Positions 34,787 to 46,839 are shown, numbered from the stretch's first letter. The stretch: 64,000 bases of DNA from Neckera pumila (GCA_963969595.1 OZ018409.1:16834975-16898974); one strand, 5' to 3'. Program-made: numbers and translations. Notes: a model not told the origin generated them from the letters alone.

Positions 34787-37700
34787 CTCCTGCACAACCC
34801 TAAATCTCCTCTCAGCTGAAGGCTCACACGCTGACTTTTCACTTCCCTAGTTGCTAGTTTCTGAAAATCCTCAACGTAACGAATATGAACTCAATGCCCA
34901 CAGTTTGGTGCACGTTGCCTACTGAGAAGTTCTCAAATCAACGTGAAGATTTGAAGACCTAGCGTCTGGGCAATTGAACCATGTCTTCTAGGTCAAAATG
35001 ACGGCACTCAGACTACGATCAAGGTTACCATCCTACTAGGTTAGACCAAGTGAGTTCGGGTTTGTTAGTTGGCCATTTGAACGTCAAGCTTGTGAAATTG
35101 TGAAAGTTCAAGAGATCAGACCATTTCAGGAGCTATTCTGGAACCTCAGCCCCCTTTTTACGGCCTCGTTTTTTGAACTTCTCGCACCTCAATGTCCCAA
35201 TTTTGGCGAACTCTCTGAAACATGCCATTTATAGATTTTGACAATGCCAGCTTATGTGACGCGAGACATTAAGTCTTGCTGTTGTCTTGTTCCTCCCGCC
35301 TCCTCCAAACAAGCTGGTTTCATTTTTTGTGGATTGTTTATTGTTGTGGATTTGCTTCTGACTCCTCAGAACGAGCTGACGTCCCTAGATGATGTCGATC
35401 TGATGCGTTGGCGAGGTTTGGAATCACAGTGCAGGAGTGAGGAATACCGTTCATCTTTTTTTTCTCATCGTTTTGGTTTTCTGTGAGTCTTGAGGAGGAA
35501 CAAAGTCAGTGACTTAACCCCTTTTAGTGCCTTGATCTACAGTGAGAGAAGAAACAGAGCCCTTTGATCCTTTAGTACTTCGACAAAATTTTGGTCAGTA
35601 ATCATCAAAACAATTGTAAGATCTGAAGCAAGACAAGCTCTTGTGACTGAACTTGGAGATTGATTTCAACAATCCTTTGAGTTTGGAAAAAATGGAGAAC
35701 TAATCACTAGTAGAGGGCAAAAGACAAAATGATTGGTGAAGTTTGCAAAATGAATCTCAAAACCATCCACCCCTAAACACGTGCATAGTGTTCCTATGCA
35801 ATTGAAGATCCATCTCTTGAAAAATTCATGTCCTACAAAGTGTTCACATCATACACAAGAGTAAAATAGTTCAATCATTTGCCTTCACAGTTTGTTATTA
35901 ATTTGTCTACCTCGAAAGCAATGGCAATTCCATTCATGAAAATCAATGAGAAGGCATCACAACTCTGCTTTGTCACATTGTCATTGTATTTCTTGGCGGG
36001 ATGTTCACCGTGCATTTTGTGCACAAACACGACATTATCATCATCAAGCTTGTGGATGTACTCTTCATTATACTTGTGCCGGTGGGTATGATTTGTGGAA
36101 GCATTGTCAGCTTTCAATGCCTTCGTGGAGATCTCTAAGAGAATAAGATTCTCTACATCTTCAATATTAAGAAAAGATGGTTGTTGTCAAAGGTAGTGCA
36201 AAGTGCACAGACAAGATTTAGAACTTACTAAAGACCCAACTCAATTGGAGGTAGAGGCTCATTTGGAGGAGGCGGGAGGAACAAGACAATAGCAAGATGC
36301 TCGTGACAACATGATGAATTAGATCGGCGAAGAAGACCATAAGCATGGCGGAGGGGGCCGGGAGGATGGATGGTGGGCTAGAAGGATGGGTCGGGAGGAT
36401 GGGCTAGGAGCCGCTGGGGCAGGGTAGCTCGGGTAGAGCAACCACCCCCCTGGCCTACTACCATGAGTATCTCCCAAAAGCTGGATGGAAGGTACTTAAC
36501 GTCTCACGAATGTGACATGTTGTTCTTCTAGGCAAAAAAAGATGTGGATTAATGTTTAAGACGGCAGCAACAATTCTAGCATTATTGTTTGCAAATCATC
36601 ACCCTTTAGAGCATCACCACCCCAATGAATGGGGAGTGCCGCCAAATAATTACAAGCTAGCCGGTTGATATTGAGAATTTCCAAATGAGATAGAAATGTC
36701 TAGGAAGGGGTTCCGAAAGAGAAATGAAGGTTATTGGAAACGAGCCAACTAGAAAAAAAATTGTTGGCATTTTGGGTACCCACGGCAATTACTGATTGAA
36801 AGACATTTTTCAAGGTGGGCAGCCGACCAGGCATATAATTTTTAGGAAAAAAATTTAATACTATATGTAGTGTTCTATTGTACCAAGTAACCAATGTAAC
36901 CAAAGCTATAATACCAAGTTATCAACTACCAAATTCCTAATAATCAAGTATCCTTCATTTAAAGGCTGACAAGCATCCAAAGTCATTAGCTTTTAATATT
37001 TGGAAATTGAAAAATGGCAAGAATATGGAAAATCTGGATTTTTGGAATAGCTCAATAGTTTGGAAGCCTGGAAGACTAGAAGTTTGTGAAAGTGTATATT
37101 ATCGTTGCCCACTTACCCCAATACCCTAGTACCCTACTAACCTTGCCCTGTTGATTTGACTGTTTGAGTCAGACACTCAGACTCTTACACTAAACCCTAG
37201 CCCCCTATCCAATCGAGCTGTCAATCTTCCATCAATCGATGGCTGAGATTTGGCTATTCCGCCGTTGGTCGCTGTCACACACTCAGTCTGTCTCGTTCAC
37301 TCGCTCATTTGCAGGTAGTCACAACCTCTTAGAAATTCAGACTCTCACCCATTACGGCATCACCTTTCTACACTACGTTTTTGAATGGCTGACTGTACAA
37401 TTTGGGTTGCAGAATTATGTTCTGCACTTCTGCCAATCTCTTTTGTGTATTGCACGCAAGAAATTCTGGACGCTCTGCTGGTACTGGTGCTGCATGGGGG
37501 GATTTTTTGCGTGAGATTTTGAGTTTTAGAGTGATCAATGATTGCCTCATTACCATGCCAAATTGGTATTCTGTTGTGTCTACTTGCAATCGACTTGCTA
37601 AATTGGTATTCTCTTGAGTCTTGATCAGGCACTCAATTGACTTGTTCTTTTGGCTTTGCAAATCGCAATTGCTGCAAAATTGGAGTGGCATAGTGGCACT

Positions 37701-37930
37701 CACTCCGCTACTGTTGTTGCTGATTTCCTTGGTCAATTGTCACAAAGTTTTTGAACGTGATTAAGGGCTTCAGGTGATCTCTCCGAATCCAGATTAGGTA
37801 ATTCTTCTAGGCTTCCACTCCTCCGTTTTTTAGTTGCAATGTCGTTTCAATCATTTGTATGTTTTTTGAAACCTCACTTTTGTTTTCTAATGCTTGAGCC
37901 CTAAAGTGTTCCTTGTAGCAGGTTCTCGCA
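34787..37930. other. Upstream of pseudogene B, no supported gene
   Basis: Bases 36280-36460 are a GC-rich, purine-biased low-complexity patch (repeats of gggaggatgg). The stretch 37200-37930 contains pyrimidine-rich and Ser-coding frames that may be the 5' part of the hAT element downstream, but no start or terminal repeat was found. Confidence 0.4.
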
Positions 37931-39102
37931 ATGGCAAAGAAACAAAAGTCGATCCGGGACTCCTACTTTGGGAGGTTGCGTGAGGGGGATTCTTTAGATT
38001 TTCCGTCTTCCACAAATGACAGCGTGAGATTGGTTGAGAGCCTAGGTATGAATCAGCCAACCCCTTCTCAAGCCGAACAAGCCCAAACTGTGTGGAAAAA
38101 GCAATGGGCGACTCAATTTGACTGGCTTCATTTCTCTGCCTCAAAGGGCAAACTCTTTGGCAAAGTCTGTAGGAAGAATGGGGTCTGTTCATTCTACGCA
38201 AAAGAGGGGTCAAAATTTTTCAAGATTATTGCGTTTGTAGACCATTCTTGTTCTTGAAAAGAACATTGCAAGCTTGCTTGGGCTTGCCATATTAGAGAGA
38301 AAATCATGGAGAAAGCAATCTTGAGCGGATAGCGTGCTTGCGATGAAGCTTTACACACCCTGTTCAAAGCCGCCTACTTTATAAAGAAGGAATCTCTCCC
38401 TTACTCAAAATTCCCTGCATTATGTAGATTATTGGTATCCATAAAAGCTCCTATCACAGCTACCATGTACCAAAACAAAAAAGCTTACAGTGATTTGGTT
38501 TGGTGTATTTTTGTAGTAATCCAAAAAAAAATCATTTGTAGGATCTGAAATTCTCCATTCTTTGGCATCAAAATTGATGAATCTACATATATAAGTGCCA
38601 CTGGCCATTTTGTTATGTTTGCAACAATTGTAGAAGAGAGTTTGTCCGTGACAGTTTTTGTAGGTCTGCTGCAGCTAGATGGTGGCAAAAAAGACTTTGC
38701 ATCGATTTTTGCCTTTGTGGTATCTTAACTGCGGTTGTGGAATTTACATCCGTGCAAATTTGTGGCCTTTGGGAGTGACGGAGCAAGCAGCATGGTAGTT
38801 TGCCACACTGGAATTTCCACACAACTCCGTAATGAGGTAAATCCGTTTATATTGGCTTGTCACTACATAGTTCATTGAACTAATCTTGTCGCCTTGGATG
38901 CTGCCAAAGCACTAGGTTGTAAGGTTCTATCCACCAAAGTCAATTCCTTGATTAGTTTATGTTTAGTCAAAGTCAATTTTATGTTTCTTCCATAAGTCAG
39001 GTAAGCGCAAGAATGCACTCATAGCCTTGCAGAAACAATTCTTTGATTTTAAGAAAACTATGAAACGCTATCACAAAATTTGGTGGCTTACATGCTACCT
39101 TA
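37931..39102 (+). pseudogene. hAT-type transposase pseudogene, 5' part
   Basis: It starts MAKKQKSIRDSYFGRL. A TTF/C17orf113-type zinc-finger-like region follows (QFDWLHFSASKGKLFGKVCR, then FYAKEGSKFFK), which is typical of ZNF862/DUF4371-like hAT proteins. After frameshifts and stops, the RNase H-like part can be read: IKKESLPYSKFPALCRLL, FFGIKIDEST, GHFVMFATIVEESL, VGLLQLDGGKKDF, KFVAFGSDGASSMV, NPFILACHYIVH, and finally ALIALQKQ...HKIWWLTCYL. It breaks off where the chromovirus LTR begins. The last part is at 45378-45614. Confidence 0.75.
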
Positions 39103-39471
39103 AAATATCAAAAAGTACAAAGCAAGAGTTGAAGTCAAAAACTAAGATCAAGATAGGTGTTGTCAAAACTAAGAACTATCTCAGTCTCAACTTGTTTATA
39201 TACTACTCACTAGGAGGTTCTTGCAGAAACTTCCTCCAATTAGGAGGTTCTTCCAAAAGCTTCCTCTAACTAGGAAATGCTCCGAGAAGCTTTCTCCAAC
39301 TAGGAGATGCTTCCAGAAGCTTCCTCTTGCTAGGATGTGCTTCCAGAAACTTCCTCCAACTAAGAAGTGCTTCAAGAAGCTTTCTCAAGCTAGAACGTGC
39401 TTCCAGAAAGTTCTAAAACCTTCTTTTATCTACAAGTCTGTTGGTGAAGGTTCTGAATTATATCTGTGACA
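39103..39471 (-). mobile_element. 3' LTR of the chromovirus (truncated)
   Basis: It starts (minus strand) TGTCACAG at 39471, preceded by a purine-rich tract (agaggaagagacaa, 39472-39485) that serves as polypurine tract. It matches the 5' LTR until about 39103, where hAT sequence takes over, so about 140 bp of the LTR end is missing. It contains seven 20-30-bp units around a GAAnnTTC core and a TATATAAA box (39195-39202). Confidence 0.75.
39215..39415 (-). promoter_or_regulatory. Heat-shock-element array in the 3' LTR
   Basis: Seven tandem units carry GAAnnTTC cores. Three contain a full TTCnnGAAnnTTC: 39311-39323, 39341-39353 and 39401-39413. The others have one or two mismatches. The array lies directly upstream (minus sense) of the TATA box at 39195-39202. 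Confidence 0.6.
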
Positions 39472-39485
39472 TTGTCTCTTCCTCT

Positions 39486-40169
39486 AGCAACGAGTTCTAA
39501 GAGGAGCATAAATTATCCTGGTTTTACATTCGTAAAAAATCAAGGATACAACAAACGGTATCTGCAACATAAGCTGTCCGCTGATCTCTAGACAAGGATT
39601 AAACATGGCCACACAGCCAATGATTGTGATCGCAACTTCTTTCTACAAGAAGAAATCCAAAATACTGCTTCACGTTGAGTCTTTTAAAATATTCTTGGAA
39701 AGTAATTCCTGGTTCATCGGGCTCAAACCTTCCAATTTGCAATAAAATCATCAGAACCCAAGCGTCAGGTTAAAGATTACCATGCCATGGTTGCTCAATA
39801 CGAGGCCGATTTTGTTGCGTCAAGGGTTCGCCTTCATTTTGAGGTTGTGATGGCTAAAAATCCAAATATTGCAATGGTTAGTCTGGCAATTGTGACATAG
39901 AAAGCTCAAGCTCGGATTCAAGATTGTGCTCAGGATCTAAAAAATCTCTAAAGACACTCCAGTTAGACATATTGGAGATTTAGCTAAAGACTATGAAAGT
40001 TTCTGCAATGAGAGTGGAGACTATCTTTTCGTATCAACTCTCTCCTCTTTATATCAAGCTCTGTATGGAGAGGCTTCTGAAAGAAGCTATTAGAAAGGCT
40101 GCGGTTTATCATAATAGAGGTGGTCAAACTTGTGTACTTTTTGCGGTGCATTGACTAGGTTTACTTCTA
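39486..40169. other. Stretch between chromodomain and polypurine tract
   Basis: This should be the 3' untranslated part of the chromovirus, but it is long (about 680 bp). A plus-strand reading near 39780-39900 (AQYEADFVASRVRLHFEVVM) looks protein-like. It may be foreign sequence or a shadow; I cannot assign it. Confidence 0.3.
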
Positions 40170-43100
40170 TTTTTATGTGCGTTCGTTGATGTCATATCCA
40201 CACCAATGTACCAAATACTCTAATTTGTTTCGTCGACATCCGAAATCAAGTACTTTATCCACCTCATATTTATCATGATTAGCTATTTCAATCAAAGGCA
40301 GTGGTGATTGACTTCTTTCCGACAGATTGAACTCTTTATACGGCTGAAGAAGAGAAACATGAAAGATTGGATGTAATTCGAGATGTAATTTCATAGATGC
40401 CGGAAGCTCCAATCAATAAGCGACGGGATCAATTTGCTTTTGAATGGAAAACGGTCCTAGCCGGCGATAATTCAAATTGTCTCATAATCAAATAATCTTG
40501 ATGTTGCGTCGAAGAAGCCAAACATCTTCACCAACTTGGAATGAAGATGGTTCTTTTTGCAACAAGTCTGCGTATATCTTGTAACAATTTTAAACTTTCT
40601 GAAGATGGTGTTTCATGGTGTCTTGAAGCTCTAATAACCACTTAGCCAAGTCTGTGGCTGCTGGATTGTCCATCTGAAAAACGCTAAATAGATCAAACTT
40701 AGGATAATATCCGTAGTTGGCATAGAATGGCGTTTGTCAAGTAGAAGTATGGATAGTGTTGTTGTAAGCAAACTCCACCAATGTCAAATGTGACGTCCAA
40801 TCATCTTGTTGCTTGTTGATAGTTGATGGTGCAACGTAGATACTGTTCCAAAACTTGATTGACACATTCAATTTGTCCATCTGTTTGCGGATAAAAGACA
40901 GAAGAAAGTTTGATATCCACCTTTAAGATTTCAAAAAGAGACTTCCGAAATTTGGAAACAAATTGTAGTCCTCGGTTTGATATAATATCATCTGACAATC
41001 CATGATAACGATAAATGTTGTCAAAAAAGAGTTTGTTGTTTCTTTGTTAGTGATTGTCTTCTTGCATGGGATAAAATGTGCCATCTTGATAAGTTGATTC
41101 ACAATCACACATGGAATCAAAGGTTTTAGATGGAGGTAAGTTGATAATGAAATCTATAGAAATTAAAGACCATGGTTGTTTTGGAATAGGTAATGGCTGG
41201 AGAAGTCTATGCGGTCGATGTTGTAGATTCTTAAATTTGGAACAAGTACCATAAATGAACACAAAATCCTTGATAGCCTTCCACATTTGTAGCCACCAAA
41301 AATTTTGAGACACAAGTTCTAATGTTTTGTTGAATTCAAAATGTCCGGTGACAGGAAAATCATATCGAGTTTGAAGAATCCAAAGACGTAATGGTCCTTC
41401 AGGAATATATAAGCATTCTTCAAAATACAAGAGATTGTTTGATAATTTGAACTTGTCACCATCATGGTAAGACCGACGCTTGATATCAAAAATAAGAGGA
41501 TCCAAGACCGATGCTTTACGGACTTGGTCAAGGAACAAAGAATCAACTGGCATTGCCATAGTTGTTGCATAAAATTGGAATTGCTCAGCCTTAAGAAGAA
41601 TCGTTTGCTGTTGATTGTATGTCGCTTCTCTTTTTTTTGGTATCAAATAGGATCTCTGAGACAAGCAATTGACAATCTTTATTGCTTTCCAAGACGATAC
41701 GTGATGATGAAATTGAAACAAGATAATGACATGTTTCAACGAGCTTGACGTTGATTCAAAACACGAGAAAACATAAAACATTCAAGATTTTTGTGATTTG
41801 TATATACAGTCACTCGATGCGATGCACCTTCAAATAAGTGGCACCATTCCTGAACAAGTCGACAATAGCAAGAAGCTTCTTATTATGAATTTCGTAGTTA
41901 ATTTTTGCAGCTGAAAATATTCTCGAATAAAACACGATTGGATGAAATCTCCCTTCATTTCCGATTTGCAAAAGAATTGCTCCTAATGCAAAATCAGAAG
42001 CATCTGTTTCCATATAGAATGGCTTAAAGAAGTCAAGATGTATCAAGATTGGAGTTGTTATAAAGGCTCACTTTAAGTATTGAAAAGCTTTTTCTACTTC
42101 AAGTCCCGACTCTAATTTGTTTTTGCATGTGAGTCGAGTTAATGGAGCCACGAATTAAGAGTAGTTTTTTATGAAGATCAGATAAAAATTGGCAAACCCA
42201 AGAAAACATTATACATTGCATACTATTTAAGGAGTTGACCAGTCTGCGATGGCTCAAATCTTCTTTGGATCCATCAATAATCTTTTGTTGGAGATGATAT
42301 ACCCAAAAAACTCCACTTGCGGTTGATGGAATATACACTTTTTCAATTTTAAATATAATCCAGCATCTCGTAGCTTTTATAGCACAAGCTTGATGTGTTT
42401 CTCATGTTCTTCAATGTTCTTGAAATAAATCAAGATGTTGTCAAGATAACATACGACAAATTAACCCAATAACTCGCGGAAGATATCATTCATTAAGTGT
42501 TGAAAAATAGTCGATGCATTAGTAAGTCCAAATGGCATAACATTGTATTCAAAGTGTCCATATCTGGTTCAAAATGTTGTCTTCCAATCATCCCCTTCTT
42601 TAATGCGCACCAAGCTATATGCTCTACGCAGATCAATCTTGGTATAGATATTTACTTATTCAAGTTGATCAAGAAGTTCGGATGTCAACAGCAAGGGATA
42701 TCGATTTTTCAACGTGATTTTGTTTAGAGCGCAACAATCAATGCACATCTGTAAAAAGCCGTCTTTCTTCTTTACAAAAAGTATTGGCGCTCCTGTCGGA
42801 GATTTGAAATATCAAATGAAGTTCTTTGCAAGATTTTTGTCAATATACTCCCTTAATGCCGAAAGTTTGTTCTGCGATAGATTGTAAATTGGACCAAATG
42901 GTGGTTGAGCTCTGTCTTTAAGATCAATGGCACAATCTTATGGTTGATGTTTTAGCAAAATGTCGGCATATTTCTTTTCAAATACATCCTCAAAGTTTGG
43001 GTATTGAGTTGGAACACTTGATAAAATATTGTTGTTGTTGCACACCGGAGTTGTATAAAGCACATAGGGGCTATCGTTTTTTGCAGCTTTGCTAAAAGTT

Positions 43101-44605
43101 CTATCTCTAACAAGTACGGGCTTGATACTTGTAGGTTTTGGAAGAGATTCCATTGCCAAGGTGTTTGAAGAAAACAATAGATTTTGCGATTTCCAATCTA
43201 TAAATGAATTATATTTTTCGAGCCAAGAAAGTCCTAAAACTATAGAATTAGACGGGGTTTTGATAGTATTGAATAGAATTGTACTCTTATGCCTCTTAAA
43301 CAAAACCTCTAGTGGTCTAGTTTCATGAGTGACATCTCCAAAGATAGGGCCCGATCGTCTATAGGTTCTATATATATTAGTTTGGATTTTATAACTAGAG
43401 AAATCTTATGAAGCTTGGCAAATTCCTCATCTAAATATGAACTGAAGCCCCAAAATCTAATATGGCATGAATTTGCAGTTTCTTCTTAGGGCCTCAGTGT
43501 AGAGATATAGTAAAACAATGAAAAGGTTAAGAAGAAAGATGAGGACCTGAATTTGATTGTAAAATAGAAGGCTCCAGTCGCACAGTCCTTACTATAGCTG
43601 AGCATTCTTGTTTTCCGATACATGTACAGTTCATGTCTTGAAAGTATGTTCTTTGTCCTTGCTGTGGCAGTTGGATGTCTTGTGGCCACGCTCTCTACAA
43701 TATAAACATAAGCCTTTATTGAGACATCTTTTCTTTTCTTGCACAGTAAGTGGCCCAAATCGTACTGCATCAATTTGCATATCTTCAAGGCCTTCAATAT
43801 GTGCGCTTGTTATACGTGCTACCTTGACAATGGGCAAAAAATTTGTTGGTGCCGTTGGTGTAGCCCACAATTGTCGATTTTGACACCTTTAAAATAATCA
43901 ATTGTTGCATTTCAAGGCTTGACTTATTGCTTTGTTTAGTGTTTGAGGATCAGGAAATGATAGTAACAATTCCTTCACGTCGTCTTGTAAGCTCTATTGG
44001 AATTGACTCATAAGCACTTCTTCTCCCCAATTGATATCACAAGCAAGTTGTTGAAATTCAGATGCATACACCGTAGCTGAGCAAGATCTCTGTTGTAAAG
44101 AACAGACTTTAGTTGGTGCCAAACAAATTTTGTCATATTCTCCAAATGCTTCAAAAAACGCCTCCAAGAATGTCTCAAAGTTGTTCAAAATTGAAGATCT
44201 TTTTTCAAATAGAGGCGAAAACCAAGACAAAGCTTGTTTGACGAGCAAACTTTCAATCAAGCTCACTCATGACTTGTCTGTCGAATACGGTTGATGATGG
44301 AGAAAGATGATGAGTTGCACTTGATTCACAAACTTTTGAAATTTTGATCTGAAACCATCAAATCTTTCGGGAAGACTAATTTGTGGCTCCTTTGTGGTTG
44401 AAGTATTTGAGTCAAAATTTTAAACAAGCAAACCCGACCCTAAAGTTGATGCAGATGGCATGGATTGAGATGCTTCAATCACTCTTGAACTTGTGTTTGC
44501 AGCAAAGTCTTCAAAAGCATTTGTTCTCATGGACAAGGAATTGATGGCCTTCAAAATGAGGTCTAGTCGAGTTGCTATGAAACTGACGTCTTCGCTTCCT
44601 GACAT
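40170..44605 (-). pseudogene. Ty3/gypsy chromovirus gag-pol, decayed
   Basis: Domains in order on the minus strand are as follows. Gag start MSGSEDVSFIATRLDLILKA (44605). Retrotransposon gag core WFSPLFEKRSSILNNFETFL (about 44220). CCHC zinc knuckle CLYCRERGHKTSNC (about 43680). Aspartic protease-like end IVLGLSWLEKYN (about 43230). Reverse transcriptase (about 42950-42100) with [25 protein letters not shown] and YLDN. RNase H TDASDFALGAILLQ (about 42000). HHCC-type integrase zinc region (about 41350). Integrase core DFIINLPPS, MAHFIPCKK and SVFYPQTDGQIE (41200-40820). Finally a chromodomain, LEYLVHWCGYDINERTW-like (40200). Many stops and frameshifts are present, and Asn replaces the second catalytic Asp of YLDD (codon 42437-42439). 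The chromodomain places it among chromoviruses; wording around the reverse transcriptase resembles Tcn1-like elements. Confidence 0.85.
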
Positions 44606-44854
44606 CTTAATTCACTCGACAAGATTCACAAAAAAAAAAGATTGACCTATTGAACAAGAACTAATTTAGAGATGGCTAATCCATAATCTCTAAAAAATAA
44701 AGTTATTTTCAAGAAGGGCGGTAGTTTGCTCGCAATTAAGAAAAATTTTGTTGAGAAAAAATAATACTAGTTTAAAAGAGGGTAATCTGCAACCTCTAAG
44801 CACCTTAGTATTTTCAAGGAGAAGGATAATCCACATTCAACCAGGAAAAACTAA

Positions 44855-44867
44855 GCTCTAATATTAA
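44855..44867 (-). other. Probable primer-binding site
   Basis: The minus strand reads TTAATATTAGAGC, a decayed form of the initiator-Met tRNA primer site TGGTATCAGAGC. It lies just inside the 5' LTR. Its position agrees with the gag start 250 bp further in. Confidence 0.5.
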
Positions 44868-45377
44868 TTTTACCCTTGGTTTTGTCAATGACTAGTACAA
44901 CCAACTTTGTATTGAACTAACACTCTATTCATTTGCTAAGAAATTTGGAACCAAATTTTGCAAAGCAAAATTTGATAAGTCAGTCTCGACAAATTGTAAC
45001 GGACATGCAAAATGCAAGGCAAGATGAGACAAACCAAGACAAGTTCTGGAAATCAAAACTTGATATTGAAAGATCAAGAAGTACAAGACAAGAGTTGGAG
45101 TCAAAAACTAAGATCAAGATAGGTGTTGTTGAGACTGAGAACTACCTCAGTCTCAACTTGCTTATATATTACTCACTAGGAGGTGTTTCTAGAAGCTTCC
45201 TCCAACTAGGAGGTGCTTCCAGAAGCTTCCTCCAACTAGGACGTGCTTTTAGAAGCTTTCTCCAACTAGAAAGTGTTCCAAGAAGCTTCCTCAAGCTAGG
45301 ACGTGCTTCCAGAAGGTTCTAGAAATTTCTTTTATCTACAAGTCTGTTGGTGAAGGTTCTGAATTATATTCGTGACA
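44868..45377 (-). mobile_element. 5' LTR of the chromovirus
   Basis: It begins TGTCACGAATATAATTC (minus strand, at 45377). The inner end is set by the primer site and is uncertain by a few bases. It shares with the 3' LTR the words ctactaagatcaagataggt-like, cttggtagaca-type 3' words and the repeat array. The LTRs have diverged by substitutions and by repeat number (five units here, seven there), so the insertion is old. Confidence 0.7.
45162..45330 (-). promoter_or_regulatory. Heat-shock-element array and TATA box, 5' LTR
   Basis: Five exact 30-bp units lie at 45181-45330. Units 1 and 2 contain perfect TTCnnGAAnnTTC (45187-45199, 45217-45229). Unit 5 contains five alternating pentamers without a gap, TTC-GAA-TTC-GAA-TTC, at 45307-45329. 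The TATA box TATATAAG (45162-45169, minus sense) lies about 18 bp beyond the nearest element, the expected promoter order for transcription into the element. Confidence 0.7.
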
Positions 45378-45614
45378 CAGTGTATTTCTACAGCGACGTG
45401 TAAGCATGCTTTCAGTGTGCATAATTTGATCAAGACTAGAGTTTGAGACAAATTGGATAGCAAGAATCTTGAGGCAATGCTACAAGTTGCCTTAAAAGGG
45501 CCAGAGGAGGCGATAGATTATATTATCAACAATGCTATCCCACTTTGGAAGAATGATAGTAACTACCATTTTTTGTATGCTAACCCGTCTTTTTACTTGA
45601 ATTCTCCTAATTAA
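45378..45614 (+). pseudogene. hAT-type transposase pseudogene, C-terminal part
   Basis: It continues the hAT reading beyond the chromovirus: STATCKHAFSVHNLIKTRV, stop, then DKLDSKNLEAMLQVALKGPE and IPLWKNDSNYHFL, stop TAA at 45612-45614. This is the conserved hAT C-terminal dimerisation block. About 250 residues expected between this and the 5' part are missing, so sequence was lost as well as interrupted. Confidence 0.7.
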
Positions 45615-45880
45615 CCAAGTGCAAGTGATCCACCTTGTTTGTTTGGAGTAGCTAATATTAACGGCAGTAGTATGTAGATTTCTTGACTTCCAATACTAAC
45701 CATACTAACCAACCTTCGGAAAATACTTGGACCCTTTGTAGATCCTTGTATTTTTTGAACGCTACATCCTTGGCTCTAAAGTGGTAGGGGCTTTGCCAAG
45801 TTCAGTACCTGCCAAGGATACTTTTAAGACAAAAAAATAGATAGTGAATGCCAACATTCTTTAATCCTAAACACTTGGGA
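45615..45880. other. Spacer 3' of the hAT remnant
   Basis: No gene is seen. The right end of the hAT element should lie near here, but I found no terminal inverted repeat. Confidence 0.35.
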
Positions 45881-46008
45881 AAAAAATGGGGAATGAATGA
45901 CAAGGAAACTTAAAGCAAAAAAAAATGGAGAATGAATGACAAGGAAACTTCAAGCAAAAAAAATGGAGAATGAATGACAAGGAAACTAAAGCAAAAAAAT
46001 ATGGGGAG
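45881..46008 (+). repeat. Three-unit tandem repeat, ~37 bp
   Basis: The unit gaatgaatgacaaggaaac followed by t(t)aaagcaaaaaaatgg is repeated three times in a row with single-base changes. It directly precedes a foldback element. Confidence 0.85.
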
Positions 46009-46113
46009 GCAATAAAAATCCCCACCAAAACCAAAAACCAGACCAATTTTAGACATTTAGGAGAGTAGATAATTGAAAGTAAAAAAGAGCGGCTAATTGC
46101 CTGAGTACATTAA

Positions 46114-46835
46114 TCCCTAAGAGACTAAACTACGTTTTTTGGCAACATAGATTTCGGGTAGCTCCCTACGAATGGAGTTTGTTTGTTTTTTCTTTGAAAA
46201 TTTTACACAATATGTGCCCAAGGAATAGCTTTAAGGCCCAACAATTTTCGTAACTTTTGACTACATAGTTAAAAAGCTACTGCATAATATGTGATTTTCT
46301 TTGAACTTTGGGCAGTTCGGGCAGCTCAAAAAACTCTTTGAAAATGACTTTTAAAAAAAATTGAGATTGATTCTTTAAATTTAATATATATACTTGAAAA
46401 GCTATAAATCATCCAATTTTGATCAATGACACAAAAGTTATGAGTTTTAGATTGTTGGTAGTTATGGTTTTCAAGGACTCCATACCTACCTCAAACTTAA
46501 TCTCCTCATAACTTTTAACTCATTGATTGAAATTGAATGATTCAATTTTCATATATATATAAATCTAAAGAACCAATTTTAGATTTTTATTTTTTTTAAA
46601 CGTCATTTTAAAAAAAAAAATTTGAGCTGCCCGGGCTGTCCAAAGTTTTAAAAAAATCACCTATCATGCAATATCTTTTTAACTATATAGTCAAAAGTTA
46701 CAAAAATTATTGGGCCTTAAAGCTACTCTTTGGGCACATATTGTGTAAATTTTCAAAAAAATAAAAAAATCCATTCGTAGTAAGCTGCCTAAAATCGCTA
46801 TATTGCCAAAAAAACGTAGCTTGGTCCTTTAGGGC
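46114..46835 (+). mobile_element. TTAA-flanked foldback element FB1 (722 bp)
   Basis: TTAA lies on both sides (46110-46113, 46836-46839). The ends are TCCCTAAGAGACTAAACTACG and, inverted, GCCCTAAAGGACCAAGCTACG. The arms of about 250 bp stay complementary through ggcaacatag, acacaatatgtgccca, agctttaaggccca, cttttgactac and gggcagctcaaa. The central part also pairs partly (cataacttttaactcattga). There is no coding frame. Confidence 0.75.
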
Positions 46836-46839
46836 TTAA

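Noticed and set aside
39221..39469. A plus-strand frame of repeated KLPPTRxCFQ-like units, considered as a repeat protein
   Set aside because: It is the translation of the LTR tandem array. The 30-bp period is a multiple of three, so any frame looks like a protein repeat.
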